Translations under genes and position numbers: made by a program | Notes under the pieces: generated by a model | Database searches by the model: none | Told to the model about the DNA's origin: nothing | The model's input: only the letters and a program-made list of their open reading frames with translations | Source: Mariniflexile sp044335535 | Lineage (GTDB): Bacteria; Bacteroidota; Bacteroidia; Flavobacteriales; Flavobacteriaceae | NCBI RefSeq assembly: GCF_044335535.1 | Contig: NZ_JBIQVZ010000001.1 | Location: forward strand, 806,001 to 870,000 | Direction: 5' to 3' | Length of the DNA stretch: 64,000 nt | In this document: piece after piece, positions 17,498-26,971 of the stretch | How the letters are laid out: each line of letters begins with the position of its first letter | Position numbering within the stretch: the first letter of the stretch is position 1

Positions 17498-19798
17498 TTA
17501 CTTAGAGTTTCCCTTTTCCAATTCTAACTTTTCCTTTTGCTGTGCATCAATTACTGCAATGGCTGTCATGTTCACTATTTCATCTACATTAGCACCCAAT
17601 TGAAGAATGTGCACTGGTTTACGCATACCCATCATGATGGGTCCAATAGATACCGCTTCGTTTAGTTCTTTTAATAATTTATAGGTGATATTTGCCGAAT
17701 CTAAATTTGGGAATATTAAGGTATTTACTTTTTTACCAACCAATTTTGAAAACGGAAACTTTTCTTGAAGCATTTCAGCATTTAAAGCAAAGTCTGTTTG
17801 TAATTCGCCATCTACAACCATATCGGGATAATAACGGTGCAAATGTGCAACGGCATCACGTACTTTTGTTGCATTTTCGTAGGAAGATGAACCAAAATTT
17901 GAATAAGAAATCATTGCCATAACTGGATCCATCCCAAACATTTTAACTACTTGAGAGGTCATTTGTGCAATCTTGGTTAATTCTCTAGAAGTTGGGTTTA
18001 TATTTATAGACGTATCACTTAAAAACATGGGGCCTCGCTTGGTCATCATGACATTGGTAGTTGCCACACGTGATGTGCCTTTTGCCATACCTATAAGCTC
18101 TAACATAGGCTTTACAACCGATGGGTAATTTCTGGAATATCCTGATATTAAGGCATCTGCATCGCCTTCATTTACCATCATCGCCGCAAAATAGTTACGC
18201 TCCCGCATTAAACGTTGTGCCGAATAATAAGTTACACCACGACGTTTGCGCTGTTCCCAATACACTTTGGCATACTTGTTCTTCCTATCGTTTTCTTCTT
18301 CGGTTTTTGGATCTATTATAAGTATGTCTTCAGCATCAAATTCAATTTCGGCCATCAATTCTTTAATGGTTTCAACTCTCCCTAATAAAATGGGAATCGC
18401 AATGCCTTCTTCATAAACTATCTGAGCTGCTTTTATAACTGCAAGCTGGTCTGCTTCGGCAAAAACAACACGTTTAGGATCCAGTTTTGCACGGTTAAAC
18501 AACAACCTTATAAGTTTGTTATCATTCCCTAAGCGCTCTCTTAATTCGTCTTTATATTTTTCCCAATCTAGAATGGGTTCTTGGGCAACACCACTTTCCA
18601 TAGCCGCTTTTGCTACAGCTGGTGGTACTTCGGCAATTAAACGGGGATCGAAAGGTTTTGGTATGATATATTCTTTACCAAATGTTAACCTAGTTTCTCC
18701 ATAGGCAATATTGACTTGCTCTGGCACAGATTCTTTAGCCAATCTTGCCAATGCTTTTACTGCCGCCATTTTCATTTCCTCATTAATTTTGGTTGCACGC
18801 ACATCTAGTGCACCACGAAATATAAATGGAAATCCAAGGACATTGTTTACTTGATTAGGATGGTCACTTCTACCCGTAGCCATAATAATATCTTTACGTG
18901 TAGCAATGGCTATGTCATATTTTATCTCTGGATCTGGGTTTGCCATAGCAAACACGATTGGGTTTTTAGCCATTGACAGTAACATTTCTGGAGACACGAT
19001 GTTTGCCATAGACAAGCCAATAAACACATCGGCATCTACCATGGCTTCATCAAGCGTATCTATTCTTCTATGGGTAGCGTATTCGGCTTTTTCAGATGAC
19101 AAATTTTCCCTATCGTCCCTAATAACGCCTTTGCTATCTAGCATCACCATGTTTTCTCGTTTGGCACCACATGCCTGGTACAAACGCGAACAAGATATCG
19201 CTGCAGCACCTGCACCACTTATTACGATCTTAACTTCATCTAGTTTCTTCTTTGCAATTTCAACCGCATTAATTAAAGCTGCCGCCGATATAATAGCTGT
19301 ACCATGCTGGTCGTCGTGCATTACAGGAATATCAAGCTCTTCTTTTAAACGTCTTTCTATTTCGAATGCTTCTGGCGCTTTGATATCTTCTAGATTAATA
19401 CCTCCAAAAGTGGGTGCTATATTTTTTACAGTGGCAATAAATTCTTCAACATTTTCGGTATCAACCTCAATATCAAACACATCGATATCGGCAAAAATTT
19501 TAAATAATAAACCTTTACCTTCCATTACTGGCTTTGAGGCTTCTGGTCCAATATTTCCCAAACCCAAAACAGCCGTACCGTTTGATATTACGGCAACCAG
19601 ATTACCTTTGGCCGTGTATTTATAGGCATTGTTTTTATCTTTTTCAATTTCCAAGCATGGTGCCGCTACACCTGGTGAATAGGCTAGTGCTAAATCGCGT
19701 TGGGTTGAATATTTTTTGGTTGGAACCACTTTAATTTTACCTGGAGTAGGCTTTGCGTGGTATATAAGGGCTTCTCTACGTTTACTTTCTTCGCTCAT
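17498..19798 (-). CDS. maeB: NADP-dependent malic enzyme with C-terminal phosphotransacetylase-like domain
   Basis: Protein of 766 residues, the size of the fused MaeB type. Malic enzyme part (about 1-410): KYSTQRDLALAYSPGVAAPC, GLGNIGPEASKPVMEGK, the metal-site segment MHDDQHGTA and a nucleotide-binding IVISGAGAAAISC. The remainder (about 430-766) is a phosphate acetyl/butyryltransferase-like domain (RVVFAEADQLAVIKAAQIV, MVNEGDADALISG), usually regulatory in this fusion. It oxidatively decarboxylates malate to pyruvate and produces NADPH in the cytoplasm. Probably monocistronic, with a -7 candidate at 19824-19831. Confidence 0.95.
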   Translation of the reverse strand: MSEESKRREALIYHAKPTPGKIKVVPTKKYSTQRDLALAYSPGVAAPCLEIEKDKNNAYKYTAKGNLVAVISNGTAVLGLGNIGPEASKPVMEGKGLLFKIFADIDVFDIEVDTENVEEFIATVKNIAPTFGGINLEDIKAPEAFEIERRLKEELDIPVMHDDQHGTAIISAAALINAVEIAKKKLDEVKIVISGAGAAAISCSRLYQACGAKRENMVMLDSKGVIRDDRENLSSEKAEYATHRRIDTLDEAMVDADVFIGLSMANIVSPEMLLSMAKNPIVFAMANPDPEIKYDIAIATRKDIIMATGRSDHPNQVNNVLGFPFIFRGALDVRATKINEEMKMAAVKALARLAKESVPEQVNIAYGETRLTFGKEYIIPKPFDPRLIAEVPPAVAKAAMESGVAQEPILDWEKYKDELRERLGNDNKLIRLLFNRAKLDPKRVVFAEADQLAVIKAAQIVYEEGIAIPILLGRVETIKELMAEIEFDAEDILIIDPKTEEENDRKNKYAKVYWEQRKRRGVTYYSAQRLMRERNYFAAMMVNEGDADALISGYSRNYPSVVKPMLELIGMAKGTSRVATTNVMMTKRGPMFLSDTSININPTSRELTKIAQMTSQVVKMFGMDPVMAMISYSNFGSSSYENATKVRDAVAHLHRYYPDMVVDGELQTDFALNAEMLQEKFPFSKLVGKKVNTLIFPNLDSANITYKLLKELNEAVSIGPIMMGMRKPVHILQLGANVDEIVNMTAIAVIDAQQKEKLELEKGNSK

Positions 19799-19823
19799 AG
19801 GAATAATTAGTTAACTAATCGAA

Positions 19824-19831
19824 CAAAGATA
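19824..19831 (-). promoter_or_regulatory. Candidate -7 element of maeB
   Basis: The minus strand reads TATCTTTG, 25 nt upstream of the maeB ATG. No clear -33 element is seen. Confidence 0.45.
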
Positions 19832-19915
19832 ATAAACCTATTGAATGAATGTCTTAATCTTTAAAGTTTTTGATGGTACTTTTTTAACCAAAACATGTAT
19901 TAAATTGCTCAAAAG

Positions 19916-19950
19916 ACATCATCTGTACAAACCTTGTATACAGATGATGT
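19916..19950 (-). terminator. Rho-independent terminator after the trehalase gene
   Basis: Perfect 12-bp stem ACATCATCTGTA / TACAGATGATGT with an 11-nt loop. It has T-rich flanks on both strands but only minus-strand genes next to it, so it ends the sugar operon before maeB. Confidence 0.8.
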
Positions 19951-19962
19951 TTTTTGAGTAAG

Positions 19963-21813
19963 TTAATGAAAGAGTTCTTCTGGACTGGTGAGTGTATTTA
20001 ACTTGTTTATAAATTTCTCATCCAAAAGCTTGATACCTAATTTAAATGAAGCATTTGTCCAGCCAAAACCACCATCGGTAACATACTTAAAATTAGCTCC
20101 TACATTACCATATTCAACATCCAAAATATGGGTACAATTATTTACATCAAATTTTTCGGGTATTAAACCATTATAATTTACCACGGTTTTAACTATTAGC
20201 CATAACCATCTATAAATAAGCTCTTGACTTTTTTCTTTAAACCCATAATTTGAAACACCTTCCCAAAGTAACATTTGATGGGGCGCCCAACCATACGGAA
20301 AATCCCATTGGCGATCAGGTCCGTTTTCATCTGTAGATTCTAAGCTTGATGTTGATGCTACACCTCCTTTACAAAGTATTAACGGTAACTGTTTTTTAAG
20401 CATTATTTCTGCCTGGGACTGTGTACATAATTTTGCCCACAACGGATACAGGTTTGATGCCGCCACATAAGGTTGTTGTTGTTGTGTTTTAAAATTATAG
20501 TCAAAAAATGAACCTGCAGTTTCATTCCACATGAGTTCAAACATGCTTTTTTTACGATTGTTTGCTCTTTCTGTCCAATTTGCTGAAGTATACACGTTAC
20601 CACTATATGTAAACTCATCATTAAAATGGGTGGCTATAAAATACGCTATGTCGTTTTCAAATTTAAAAAGCAAACTATTTAAATCGACTGTATTAAGGTT
20701 TGCTGAACAATTATCCAATCGGTTTGTAGTATCATGCCCACTTTCGCGCATACTCCTATCGTGAATAAAATAATCATCTAATGCAGCATCTTTTAGCAAC
20801 CCATTTTTATACTTCTGTTTAAATTCCGAAAGTGTCATGTGGTGCTTTTTTGCAAATGCTTCAAAAATAGCATCAAAATGTTCGGGTTCTGTTTCATTTG
20901 GCACACCAGTACCTTCACCAAAATAACGATTTAAACCATTGTTGGTTAGCCTTATGCCTTCGGTCATCCAAACATCAAAATACTCTGTAATAGCAGTGGT
21001 GAGTTTTTGCTGTAACCATTTTATAGATAATTTGCTTGAATAGGTCTCATAAAACTCTTTAACAAACGATGTAAAAAATGGGGGTTGCGACCTTGTTAAA
21101 TAATAACTTCTGTTGGCATTTAAAATTTTTCCGTAATGAATAATTTGATATTCTAAATTATCAATCATGCCTCGTGCAAGTTCAAACTTATCATCAATTA
21201 TCAAACCTAATCCAATAAAATAGCTATCCCACCCATACATTTCGTTAAATCGACCTCCTGGCACTACAAACGGAACACTTTTTCCTTTTTCTTTGGAATA
21301 GCCTAATGCCAAAATACCTGGCTTTTTGTTTAAAGCTATAATAGCTTCGTTTGAAATATGCTCTTGTATGGTTTCTACCTTTACATTTTTAAACACTATT
21401 TCTTTTTGCTTATAAAATTCGAATGCTTCGGTATCAGATTCTGGAACATATAGTCTTAAAACATCACCTTGCATTTTTTCATCCTCCAAAACTTCCAATA
21501 AAGTTTCATCATCAAAACTTCTTGTTAGCTTTTCCCAATAATAATCTTTAATAACTCTAGAAATTCTGGTTACAGGTTCTTCTTGAATATGATGTAATTC
21601 TATGATTCCTGTTTCTGTTTTTAAAAGTGCTACTTCTTGCAATAAATTTGACAAAAAATAAGTGCCTTCAATTTTTATGGTGTTCCCGTTTTCATTTTCA
21701 ATATTAAACTCCTTTTTACCAGCATCCTCAGTTGTAATAGTATAGCTACCCGTAGTATCTTCCTGTTTAATTAATTGTTCTAATAATTGGGACTTATGAA
21801 CTATAAACTTCAT
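19963..21813 (-). CDS. treF: Cytoplasmic alpha,alpha-trehalase (glycoside hydrolase family 37)
   Basis: Protein of 616 residues. Both GH37 signatures are present: PGGRFNEMYGWDSY (about residue 185) and QWDFPYGWAPHQ (about residue 510). No signal peptide is visible (start MKFIVHKSQLLEQLIKQ), so it should hydrolyse trehalose to two glucose molecules in the cytoplasm. The roughly 150 residues before the catalytic domain are not part of the GH37 fold as I know it. The start overlaps the end of the MFS gene by 20 nt, indicating co-translation with a permease. Downstream of the TonB-dependent receptor and under the same LacI-type control region. The substrate rests on the family signature; activity on other disaccharides cannot be excluded. 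Confidence 0.88.
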   Translation of the reverse strand: MKFIVHKSQLLEQLIKQEDTTGSYTITTEDAGKKEFNIENENGNTIKIEGTYFLSNLLQEVALLKTETGIIELHHIQEEPVTRISRVIKDYYWEKLTRSFDDETLLEVLEDEKMQGDVLRLYVPESDTEAFEFYKQKEIVFKNVKVETIQEHISNEAIIALNKKPGILALGYSKEKGKSVPFVVPGGRFNEMYGWDSYFIGLGLIIDDKFELARGMIDNLEYQIIHYGKILNANRSYYLTRSQPPFFTSFVKEFYETYSSKLSIKWLQQKLTTAITEYFDVWMTEGIRLTNNGLNRYFGEGTGVPNETEPEHFDAIFEAFAKKHHMTLSEFKQKYKNGLLKDAALDDYFIHDRSMRESGHDTTNRLDNCSANLNTVDLNSLLFKFENDIAYFIATHFNDEFTYSGNVYTSANWTERANNRKKSMFELMWNETAGSFFDYNFKTQQQQPYVAASNLYPLWAKLCTQSQAEIMLKKQLPLILCKGGVASTSSLESTDENGPDRQWDFPYGWAPHQMLLWEGVSNYGFKEKSQELIYRWLWLIVKTVVNYNGLIPEKFDVNNCTHILDVEYGNVGANFKYVTDGGFGWTNASFKLGIKLLDEKFINKLNTLTSPEELFH

Positions 21814-23023
21814 CTTTTTTAATATTTTTATTCAACATAAAAAGGGAAAGAATTAGGATTAACATAGGTATTAGCATAAAGAAAAAAGCTTTTTGCCCAC
21901 CAATATGTTCAAAAAGATAGCCAATAATTCTAGACCCAAAAGTACCACCAAGTGCTGAGAAAATAACTATTAACCCCGTCATAGAACTATGCATTCTTTT
22001 TGGTAAAGACGATAATACTACAGAGTTAATTAGTGGATAAATAGGCGCAATAAACAGCCCAATTATAGGGAATATAAAACCAATAAAAGGAATATCGGTA
22101 ACTTTTTCGATTGTAACAGATTCTAAATTGAATACAGAAGGCAGCACAAAACCCACAATACTCATAGATATTGTGATACAAACTATTGCAATAACTAACC
22201 AAGAAACTTTTTTGACAACAAAACCAGCAACTAACCTGCCTACAGCTAATGAAATGGCTAGAATACTTGCCATTTGAACACTTAGTGAATTGTTTAAAGA
22301 CAGTACGGTTTTATTGAAGGTAGGCAACCATGTCATGATACCTTGTTCTACCATAACAAACAAGAATGCACTTAAAATGAAAAAGATAACTAATGGTGAA
22401 GCTATTAATTTTATCATATCTATAAAATCCCTAGATATTGGTTTATTTGAAACTTCTGCTTTTACATTAATTTTGGAAAACAGAAGTATAACAAACGAAA
22501 CCGCTATTAATCCTGACAAAAATAAATAAACACGTAACCAAGCATCGGGATTAGACTCATCAAAAAATACTGGGAAAATAAAATAAGCTGCAGCTATGCC
22601 AACCATAAAAAACCCTTCAATAGAGCTCATAAAACTACTGTGCTCTTGCGGTGTGTTGGTTAACAAACCTATCATGGAATAGACCGATACTTTTATAAAA
22701 GCAAAAGCAACACCTATAGTTAAAAACAGCACTTTTGTACTTGCAAATGTATTACCATAGTACATATACAGGCATCCAAAAAACACTAAAGCAAGTGCAA
22801 ATAGCATGCTTTTTTTATAACCAATTTTTGGTAAAAAAGAGGCTACAAAAAAAGAAACAAAAGCAATTGGCAAATCTTTAAAAGCTTCTAAAATACTGGC
22901 ACTCGTTTCGGCTACGTTATAATTATCAATAGATTGTTTAATTACAATACCTACACTATTTAGCAGTATTGCAAATACAAAATAGTTTATATATAAAGCA
23001 ATTTTAATTCCTGAATTATTCAT
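21794..23023 (-). CDS. MFS permease, probable disaccharide importer
   Basis: Protein of 409 residues with about twelve hydrophobic helices in two six-helix halves. Typical MFS loop features: LPKIGYKKSMLF after helix 2 and SSLPKRMHSSMTGLIVIFSALGG in the second half. It lies between a TonB-dependent receptor and a cytoplasmic trehalase, overlapping the latter by 20 nt, so inner-membrane import of trehalose is the natural inference; no sequence feature fixes the substrate. A terminator-like hairpin separates it from the receptor gene, which would lower its expression relative to the receptor. Confidence 0.75.
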   Translation of the reverse strand: MNNSGIKIALYINYFVFAILLNSVGIVIKQSIDNYNVAETSASILEAFKDLPIAFVSFFVASFLPKIGYKKSMLFALALVFFGCLYMYYGNTFASTKVLFLTIGVAFAFIKVSVYSMIGLLTNTPQEHSSFMSSIEGFFMVGIAAAYFIFPVFFDESNPDAWLRVYLFLSGLIAVSFVILLFSKINVKAEVSNKPISRDFIDMIKLIASPLVIFFILSAFLFVMVEQGIMTWLPTFNKTVLSLNNSLSVQMASILAISLAVGRLVAGFVVKKVSWLVIAIVCITISMSIVGFVLPSVFNLESVTIEKVTDIPFIGFIFPIIGLFIAPIYPLINSVVLSSLPKRMHSSMTGLIVIFSALGGTFGSRIIGYLFEHIGGQKAFFFMLIPMLILILSLFMLNKNIKKDEVYSS

Positions 23024-23037
23024 ATCTAAACAATGTT

Positions 23038-23075
23038 AAAAAAATGCCGCCCAATAGTAATTATTTAGCGGCATT
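23038..23075 (-). terminator. Terminator or attenuator between the receptor and permease genes
   Basis: Stem AATGCCGC / GCGGCATT with a 17-nt loop, followed in the minus-strand transcript by seven U. It lies inside the apparent operon, so partial read-through would give more receptor than permease message. Confidence 0.75.
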
Positions 23076-23124
23076 AAAACCAAACTTACTACTAATTAAA
23101 CAATCCTAATTTTTATGGCGATAA

Positions 23125-25749
23125 CTAAAAGTTAATTGCAACCGATAATTTTACAGCACTCCCCAAAATTGATCTTCCTAAGAACACATCTCCATTTGCT
23201 GGTGCTGCACCATCACCTTCTGTTAGACCAATAGTGTTAAATATGTTTGAAGCATCTAATCCGAATCTTAAGTTATTCACTTTATAAGAAGCACCTGCGT
23301 TTACCACACCAAATGCTGGCAATTCAAATGTATTCTCTATATCGTGGTATTTTTTTCCAAAATAGGAGTACTTAGCGTATACATTTAACTTATCAGTAAT
23401 GTTATAATCTGGTCTGACATTGAAATAGAATTTAGAAATACGTCTTGCTAAATTTCCATTTAAAGCGGCTTGAGAGCCTTCATAACCACTATACTCTGGG
23501 TTTTGAAGTGTACCGTTTACTGTTGCATTTAATTTTCCTAATTTTAAAATAGTTTCAAGTTCAATACCTGTATTTTTTACGTTTGCAAATTTTCTTTCAG
23601 ACACTCCACCTACACCTATATCTTGGTATGTTACGTTGTCTAATTTCATATGGAACAAGTTGGCGAACACCGCTATTTTATCAGCTGAATATTTAAAGCC
23701 TAATTCTGTTTGATTCACTTTTGTTGGTTCTAATTCATCAAGCGCTGCGTTTCCTAAACCAGACTCAACTGCTACATAAAACGCTTCTTCAATAGGAGCT
23801 CTAAAACTTTTACTGTATCTTAAATAGGTTGCCATATTATCATTAAACTTATAGTTTCCTGCGGCAGAATATGATAATTCGCTTACTTTATAATCCCAAT
23901 TAATGTAGTTTCCTGTTAAAATATTTACGCCATTGTCTGCATTATTATTAGGCAACACACCTATATCATTTCCCCAAGTTCCGTGATCTCCAATGCCTTC
24001 ATATTTATCATTATCGTATCTAAAACCAAGATTTAATGTTAAATCATCACTTGCTTTAATTTCGGTATCAACAAAAATAGCGTTTACAGTTCCTGTAATT
24101 TGAGATTCACGCTGTAACCAAGAGATGCCAGAAATACCATGGTATGTGTAATCTGTACCTGAATTAGTATCTGTTAAATTTACTAAGCGTCCTTCATCTT
24201 CAACACTTGTTAAAAAACTACTCCAGTTCCAATTTTGATGCGATTTCCAGTTTGAATAGTAATAGCCAAGATTCAAATTAACTTTGTCCCAGTTGAAGTT
24301 GAAAGTTAAATTATTAGCAAAATTGTTCATTTGCTTTCTGATATTCCAAAAATCGGCTCTTTTTAGGTTTCTGTTTGATGGTAAAGCTGAACCACCATTA
24401 TTGTAAGTAAAAACAGCGTCAGCAGGATCAATTCCTAAACCAGTTGCGTAATCGTTTTGGCTTGTTACATCTCCCATCCAAGCAGCTGCGAAAATGGCGT
24501 TGTAATCTAAATCTATATCTGTATTTTTAAAACTGTTTTTCACTGTAACAACATCAGATAAATCATACTTAAATTCACCGCCAATAGCCGTCGTTTTTGG
24601 ATGAATACCATCTTCCAAGTTAGCAGTAAAAAATCCACCACCACCTTGAGGCACATTAATGTATGCCATTTCTTTATTGGCAAACGTACCATAATTAGCA
24701 TCGAAGCCTTTGTATTCTTTTACTTTATTGCCATCTTTAACAAACGGGGTAGATTGGTAAAAAATGGTTCTATCATTTAAATTTTTAAAATAAATACGCG
24801 CATATCCTTTGTCAAACTTATAAGTCATGTTGAATTTAACTTGACCACCGTTGTTGGCTTTATATCCTGGGTCTCTAATACCATCATCTACTCTGTAAAA
24901 ACCACCTACATTATAAAATATTTTATCTTCTACAAAAGCTCCACCTAAGTTAAAATCTGTTCTAAACAAACCATAATCTCCAACGGTTAATTTAGTAGTC
25001 CCTTTAAATTCATTCTGACCTGTATTTGAGATAAAGTTAATAATACCACCTGGAGCACCAGAAGCATAAATAGCTGCCGTGCCACCTTTTACAGCTTCTA
25101 ATGTTTTTACAGTTTTATCTACTCTTTGAAAGTTATCGATGTTAGCAAACTGTAATGCACCATCTTCAAAAACTGGCATACCATCTTCCTGAAATTGAAC
25201 ATACTCATAAGCCCCAGCAGTTGGTATACCTCTGGCAAATAAATTATTCCCTGTTTCACCACCAGATGTTTCAACCAAAAACCCTGGTATAGCTTGTAAT
25301 AAATCTGCCGTACTTTGTGGTGCTTGATCTTCTATTTGTTTTGATCCCAAGGTTGTAATGGCAACACTTGATTCTATCTTTTTCCTAGGATTCCCTGAAC
25401 CTGTAACAACCACCTCGCTTAATGACATTAAATCTTCTTGAAGTACTACATTTAGTTTTACACCACCACCTTTAATTATAAAAGGTAACTGCTGTTTTTT
25501 AAATCCTATGTAAGATACTTCAATCACATAATTTCCATTAGCTAACTCACTAATGCTATAATTCCCATCAAAATCGGTAACTGATCCTTTGCTTGTGTTT
25601 TGAATTAAAACATTCACTCCAGGCAAAGGTGCGCCATTAGTATCGGTCACAGTTCCTGATATGCTTCCGTTTTGGGCCATTGCTATACCTGAAATAAAAA
25701 GCAAAATGGCGAAACAAAGCCTTTTAAAAGTTGTAATTTGTTGTAACAT
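23125..25749 (-). CDS. TonB-dependent outer-membrane receptor with carboxypeptidase-like N-domain
   Basis: Protein of 874 residues. Signal peptide (about 1-26, ending GIAMAQ), a CarboxypepD_reg-like beta-sandwich (about 28-112; GSISGTVTDTNGAPLPGVNV), the plug domain (about 120-245; QSTADLLQAIPGFLVETSGG) and a 22-strand-type barrel ending KLSVAINF. It would import a ligand across the outer membrane using TonB. There is no SusD-like partner gene nearby, so it is not a classic SusCD pair. First gene of the operon that continues to the permease and trehalase, so a trehalose-type ligand is inferred from context only. Confidence 0.88.
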   Translation of the reverse strand: MLQQITTFKRLCFAILLFISGIAMAQNGSISGTVTDTNGAPLPGVNVLIQNTSKGSVTDFDGNYSISELANGNYVIEVSYIGFKKQQLPFIIKGGGVKLNVVLQEDLMSLSEVVVTGSGNPRKKIESSVAITTLGSKQIEDQAPQSTADLLQAIPGFLVETSGGETGNNLFARGIPTAGAYEYVQFQEDGMPVFEDGALQFANIDNFQRVDKTVKTLEAVKGGTAAIYASGAPGGIINFISNTGQNEFKGTTKLTVGDYGLFRTDFNLGGAFVEDKIFYNVGGFYRVDDGIRDPGYKANNGGQVKFNMTYKFDKGYARIYFKNLNDRTIFYQSTPFVKDGNKVKEYKGFDANYGTFANKEMAYINVPQGGGGFFTANLEDGIHPKTTAIGGEFKYDLSDVVTVKNSFKNTDIDLDYNAIFAAAWMGDVTSQNDYATGLGIDPADAVFTYNNGGSALPSNRNLKRADFWNIRKQMNNFANNLTFNFNWDKVNLNLGYYYSNWKSHQNWNWSSFLTSVEDEGRLVNLTDTNSGTDYTYHGISGISWLQRESQITGTVNAIFVDTEIKASDDLTLNLGFRYDNDKYEGIGDHGTWGNDIGVLPNNNADNGVNILTGNYINWDYKVSELSYSAAGNYKFNDNMATYLRYSKSFRAPIEEAFYVAVESGLGNAALDELEPTKVNQTELGFKYSADKIAVFANLFHMKLDNVTYQDIGVGGVSERKFANVKNTGIELETILKLGKLNATVNGTLQNPEYSGYEGSQAALNGNLARRISKFYFNVRPDYNITDKLNVYAKYSYFGKKYHDIENTFELPAFGVVNAGASYKVNNLRFGLDASNIFNTIGLTEGDGAAPANGDVFLGRSILGSAVKLSVAINF

Positions 25750-25778
25750 AATTTAATGTTTTTATTTGTTTAGTTACT

Positions 25779-25812
25779 CAAAAGTAATTTTTCAACTAAT
25801 TTAAAGATCAAA
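25779..25812 (-). promoter_or_regulatory. Promoter of the receptor-permease-trehalase operon
   Basis: Minus strand: TTTG (25812-25809), a 22-nt spacer, then TACTTTTG (25786-25779), 30 nt from the receptor ATG. It is the best promoter match in the intergenic region. The two LacI-type operators lie upstream of it and do not overlap it. Confidence 0.65.
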
Positions 25813-25818
25813 AGTTTT

Positions 25819-25836
25819 ATCGAAAACGTTTTCGAT
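25819..25836. promoter_or_regulatory. LacI-family operator 1
   Basis: Perfect palindrome ATCGAAAACGTTTTCGAT. The central CG with A/T-rich arms is the classic LacI/GalR-family operator form. It shares a 14-bp core with operator 2, 21 bp away. Confidence 0.85.
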
Positions 25837-25841
25837 TTTAC

Positions 25842-25855
25842 CGAAAACGTTTTCG
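25842..25855. promoter_or_regulatory. LacI-family operator 2
   Basis: Perfect palindrome CGAAAACGTTTTCG, the same core as operator 1. The 21-bp centre-to-centre distance is two helical turns, so two dimers would bind on the same face. It lies nearer to the regulator gene. Confidence 0.85.
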
Positions 25856-25945
25856 ATTTCTTATAAAGGTAAATTTTTAATTGTTAATTATTTTGTATTA
25901 ATTATTATTACTTTAGCATTTTAATGTTGTTGTTTTTGAGATTTT

Positions 25946-26962
25946 ATGAAAAATGTAACCCTAAAACAAATAGCCGAAGCACTAAACATTTCTATAACAA
26001 CAGTTTCCAAAGCCCTTAAAGATTATCCTGATGTTAGCAAGGATACCAAACAAAAAGTATTGGCACTAGCTGAAAATTTGAACTATATACCAAACTCATC
26101 AGCAGTAAATTTAAGAACACAACAAACTAAAATTATTGGTGTTATTGTACCTACAACTGTTCATCATTTTTTTGCAACAGTAATAAAGGGTATTATAAAA
26201 GCGGCAAAAAAGAAGAACTATTTAGTTATTTTAATGCAATCTGAAGAAGATGATATGCAAGAAAAAAAATCGGTTGATTTACTTCTTAGCAAAGGTGTAG
26301 ATGGTATTCTTATTTCATTATCAAACAACACAAGAGATTTTAATCATCTTGAAAAAATTAAAAATCATGATATTCCTTTAGTACTATTTGATAAAATCTC
26401 TAAAATAACAAAATGCTCAAAAGTTGTTATTAATGACCAAAAAGCGGCTTACGATGCTGTCGCTTATTTAATACAAAAAGGATACAAACGTATTGCGCAT
26501 TTTAGAGGTGATTTAAACCCACAAGTATCAATAGACCGGTTTTTGGGTTACAAAAAAGCACTTTTAGACAACAATATAGAGTTTGACCCTTCATTAGTTT
26601 ATATCTGTAACAATAATGACGATTTTAATGATGGGTATGAATCCGCAAAAAAACTAATAGAAATCCACAAAAGCAATGTTGATGCTATTTTTGCCATAAC
26701 TGACATGGTTGCTATTGGCGCATTAAAATATTTTAACGATAATAATATTAAAATACCTGATGATGTTGCAATAATTGGTTTTAGTAATTGGTTCATGTCT
26801 TCAGTTATCACACCATCTTTAACTACCGTTGATCAACCTGGTTTTGAAATGGGAAAAAAAGCGTTTAAACTTTTATACGAAGAAATAAAGCATAAAGACA
26901 AAAAAATAGTTCATAAAACTATTGAATTAGAGACTAGGCTTATAATAAGAAACTCAACCTAA
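25946..26962 (+). CDS. LacI/GalR-family transcriptional regulator of the sugar operon
   Basis: Protein of 338 residues. N-terminal helix-turn-helix and hinge (VTLKQIAEALNISITTVSKA, then LNYIPNSSAVNLRTQQT, about residues 4-58), followed by a periplasmic-binding-like sensor domain (IIGVIVPTTVHHFFATVIKG; GYKRIAHFRGD; DAIFAITDMVAIGAL; TTVDQPGFEMGKKAF). It is divergent from the receptor-permease-trehalase operon, with two palindromic LacI-type operators in the 196-nt gap, so it is the likely regulator of that operon and possibly of itself. The effector is unknown. It ends 9 nt from the convergent queG stop. Confidence 0.93.
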   Translation: MKNVTLKQIAEALNISITTVSKALKDYPDVSKDTKQKVLALAENLNYIPNSSAVNLRTQQTKIIGVIVPTTVHHFFATVIKGIIKAAKKKNYLVILMQSEEDDMQEKKSVDLLLSKGVDGILISLSNNTRDFNHLEKIKNHDIPLVLFDKISKITKCSKVVINDQKAAYDAVAYLIQKGYKRIAHFRGDLNPQVSIDRFLGYKKALLDNNIEFDPSLVYICNNNDDFNDGYESAKKLIEIHKSNVDAIFAITDMVAIGALKYFNDNNIKIPDDVAIIGFSNWFMSSVITPSLTTVDQPGFEMGKKAFKLLYEEIKHKDKKIVHKTIELETRLIIRNST

Positions 26963-26971
26963 TAATTTCTA

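Noticed and set aside
18906..19625. Long plus-strand frame (239 codons) opposite maeB
   Set aside because: Serine/isoleucine-rich mirror of a well-supported maeB gene; no family match and no promoter.
23125..25749. SusC/SusD pair
   Set aside because: The receptor has the N-terminal carboxypeptidase-like domain, but no SusD-like lipoprotein gene lies on either side.
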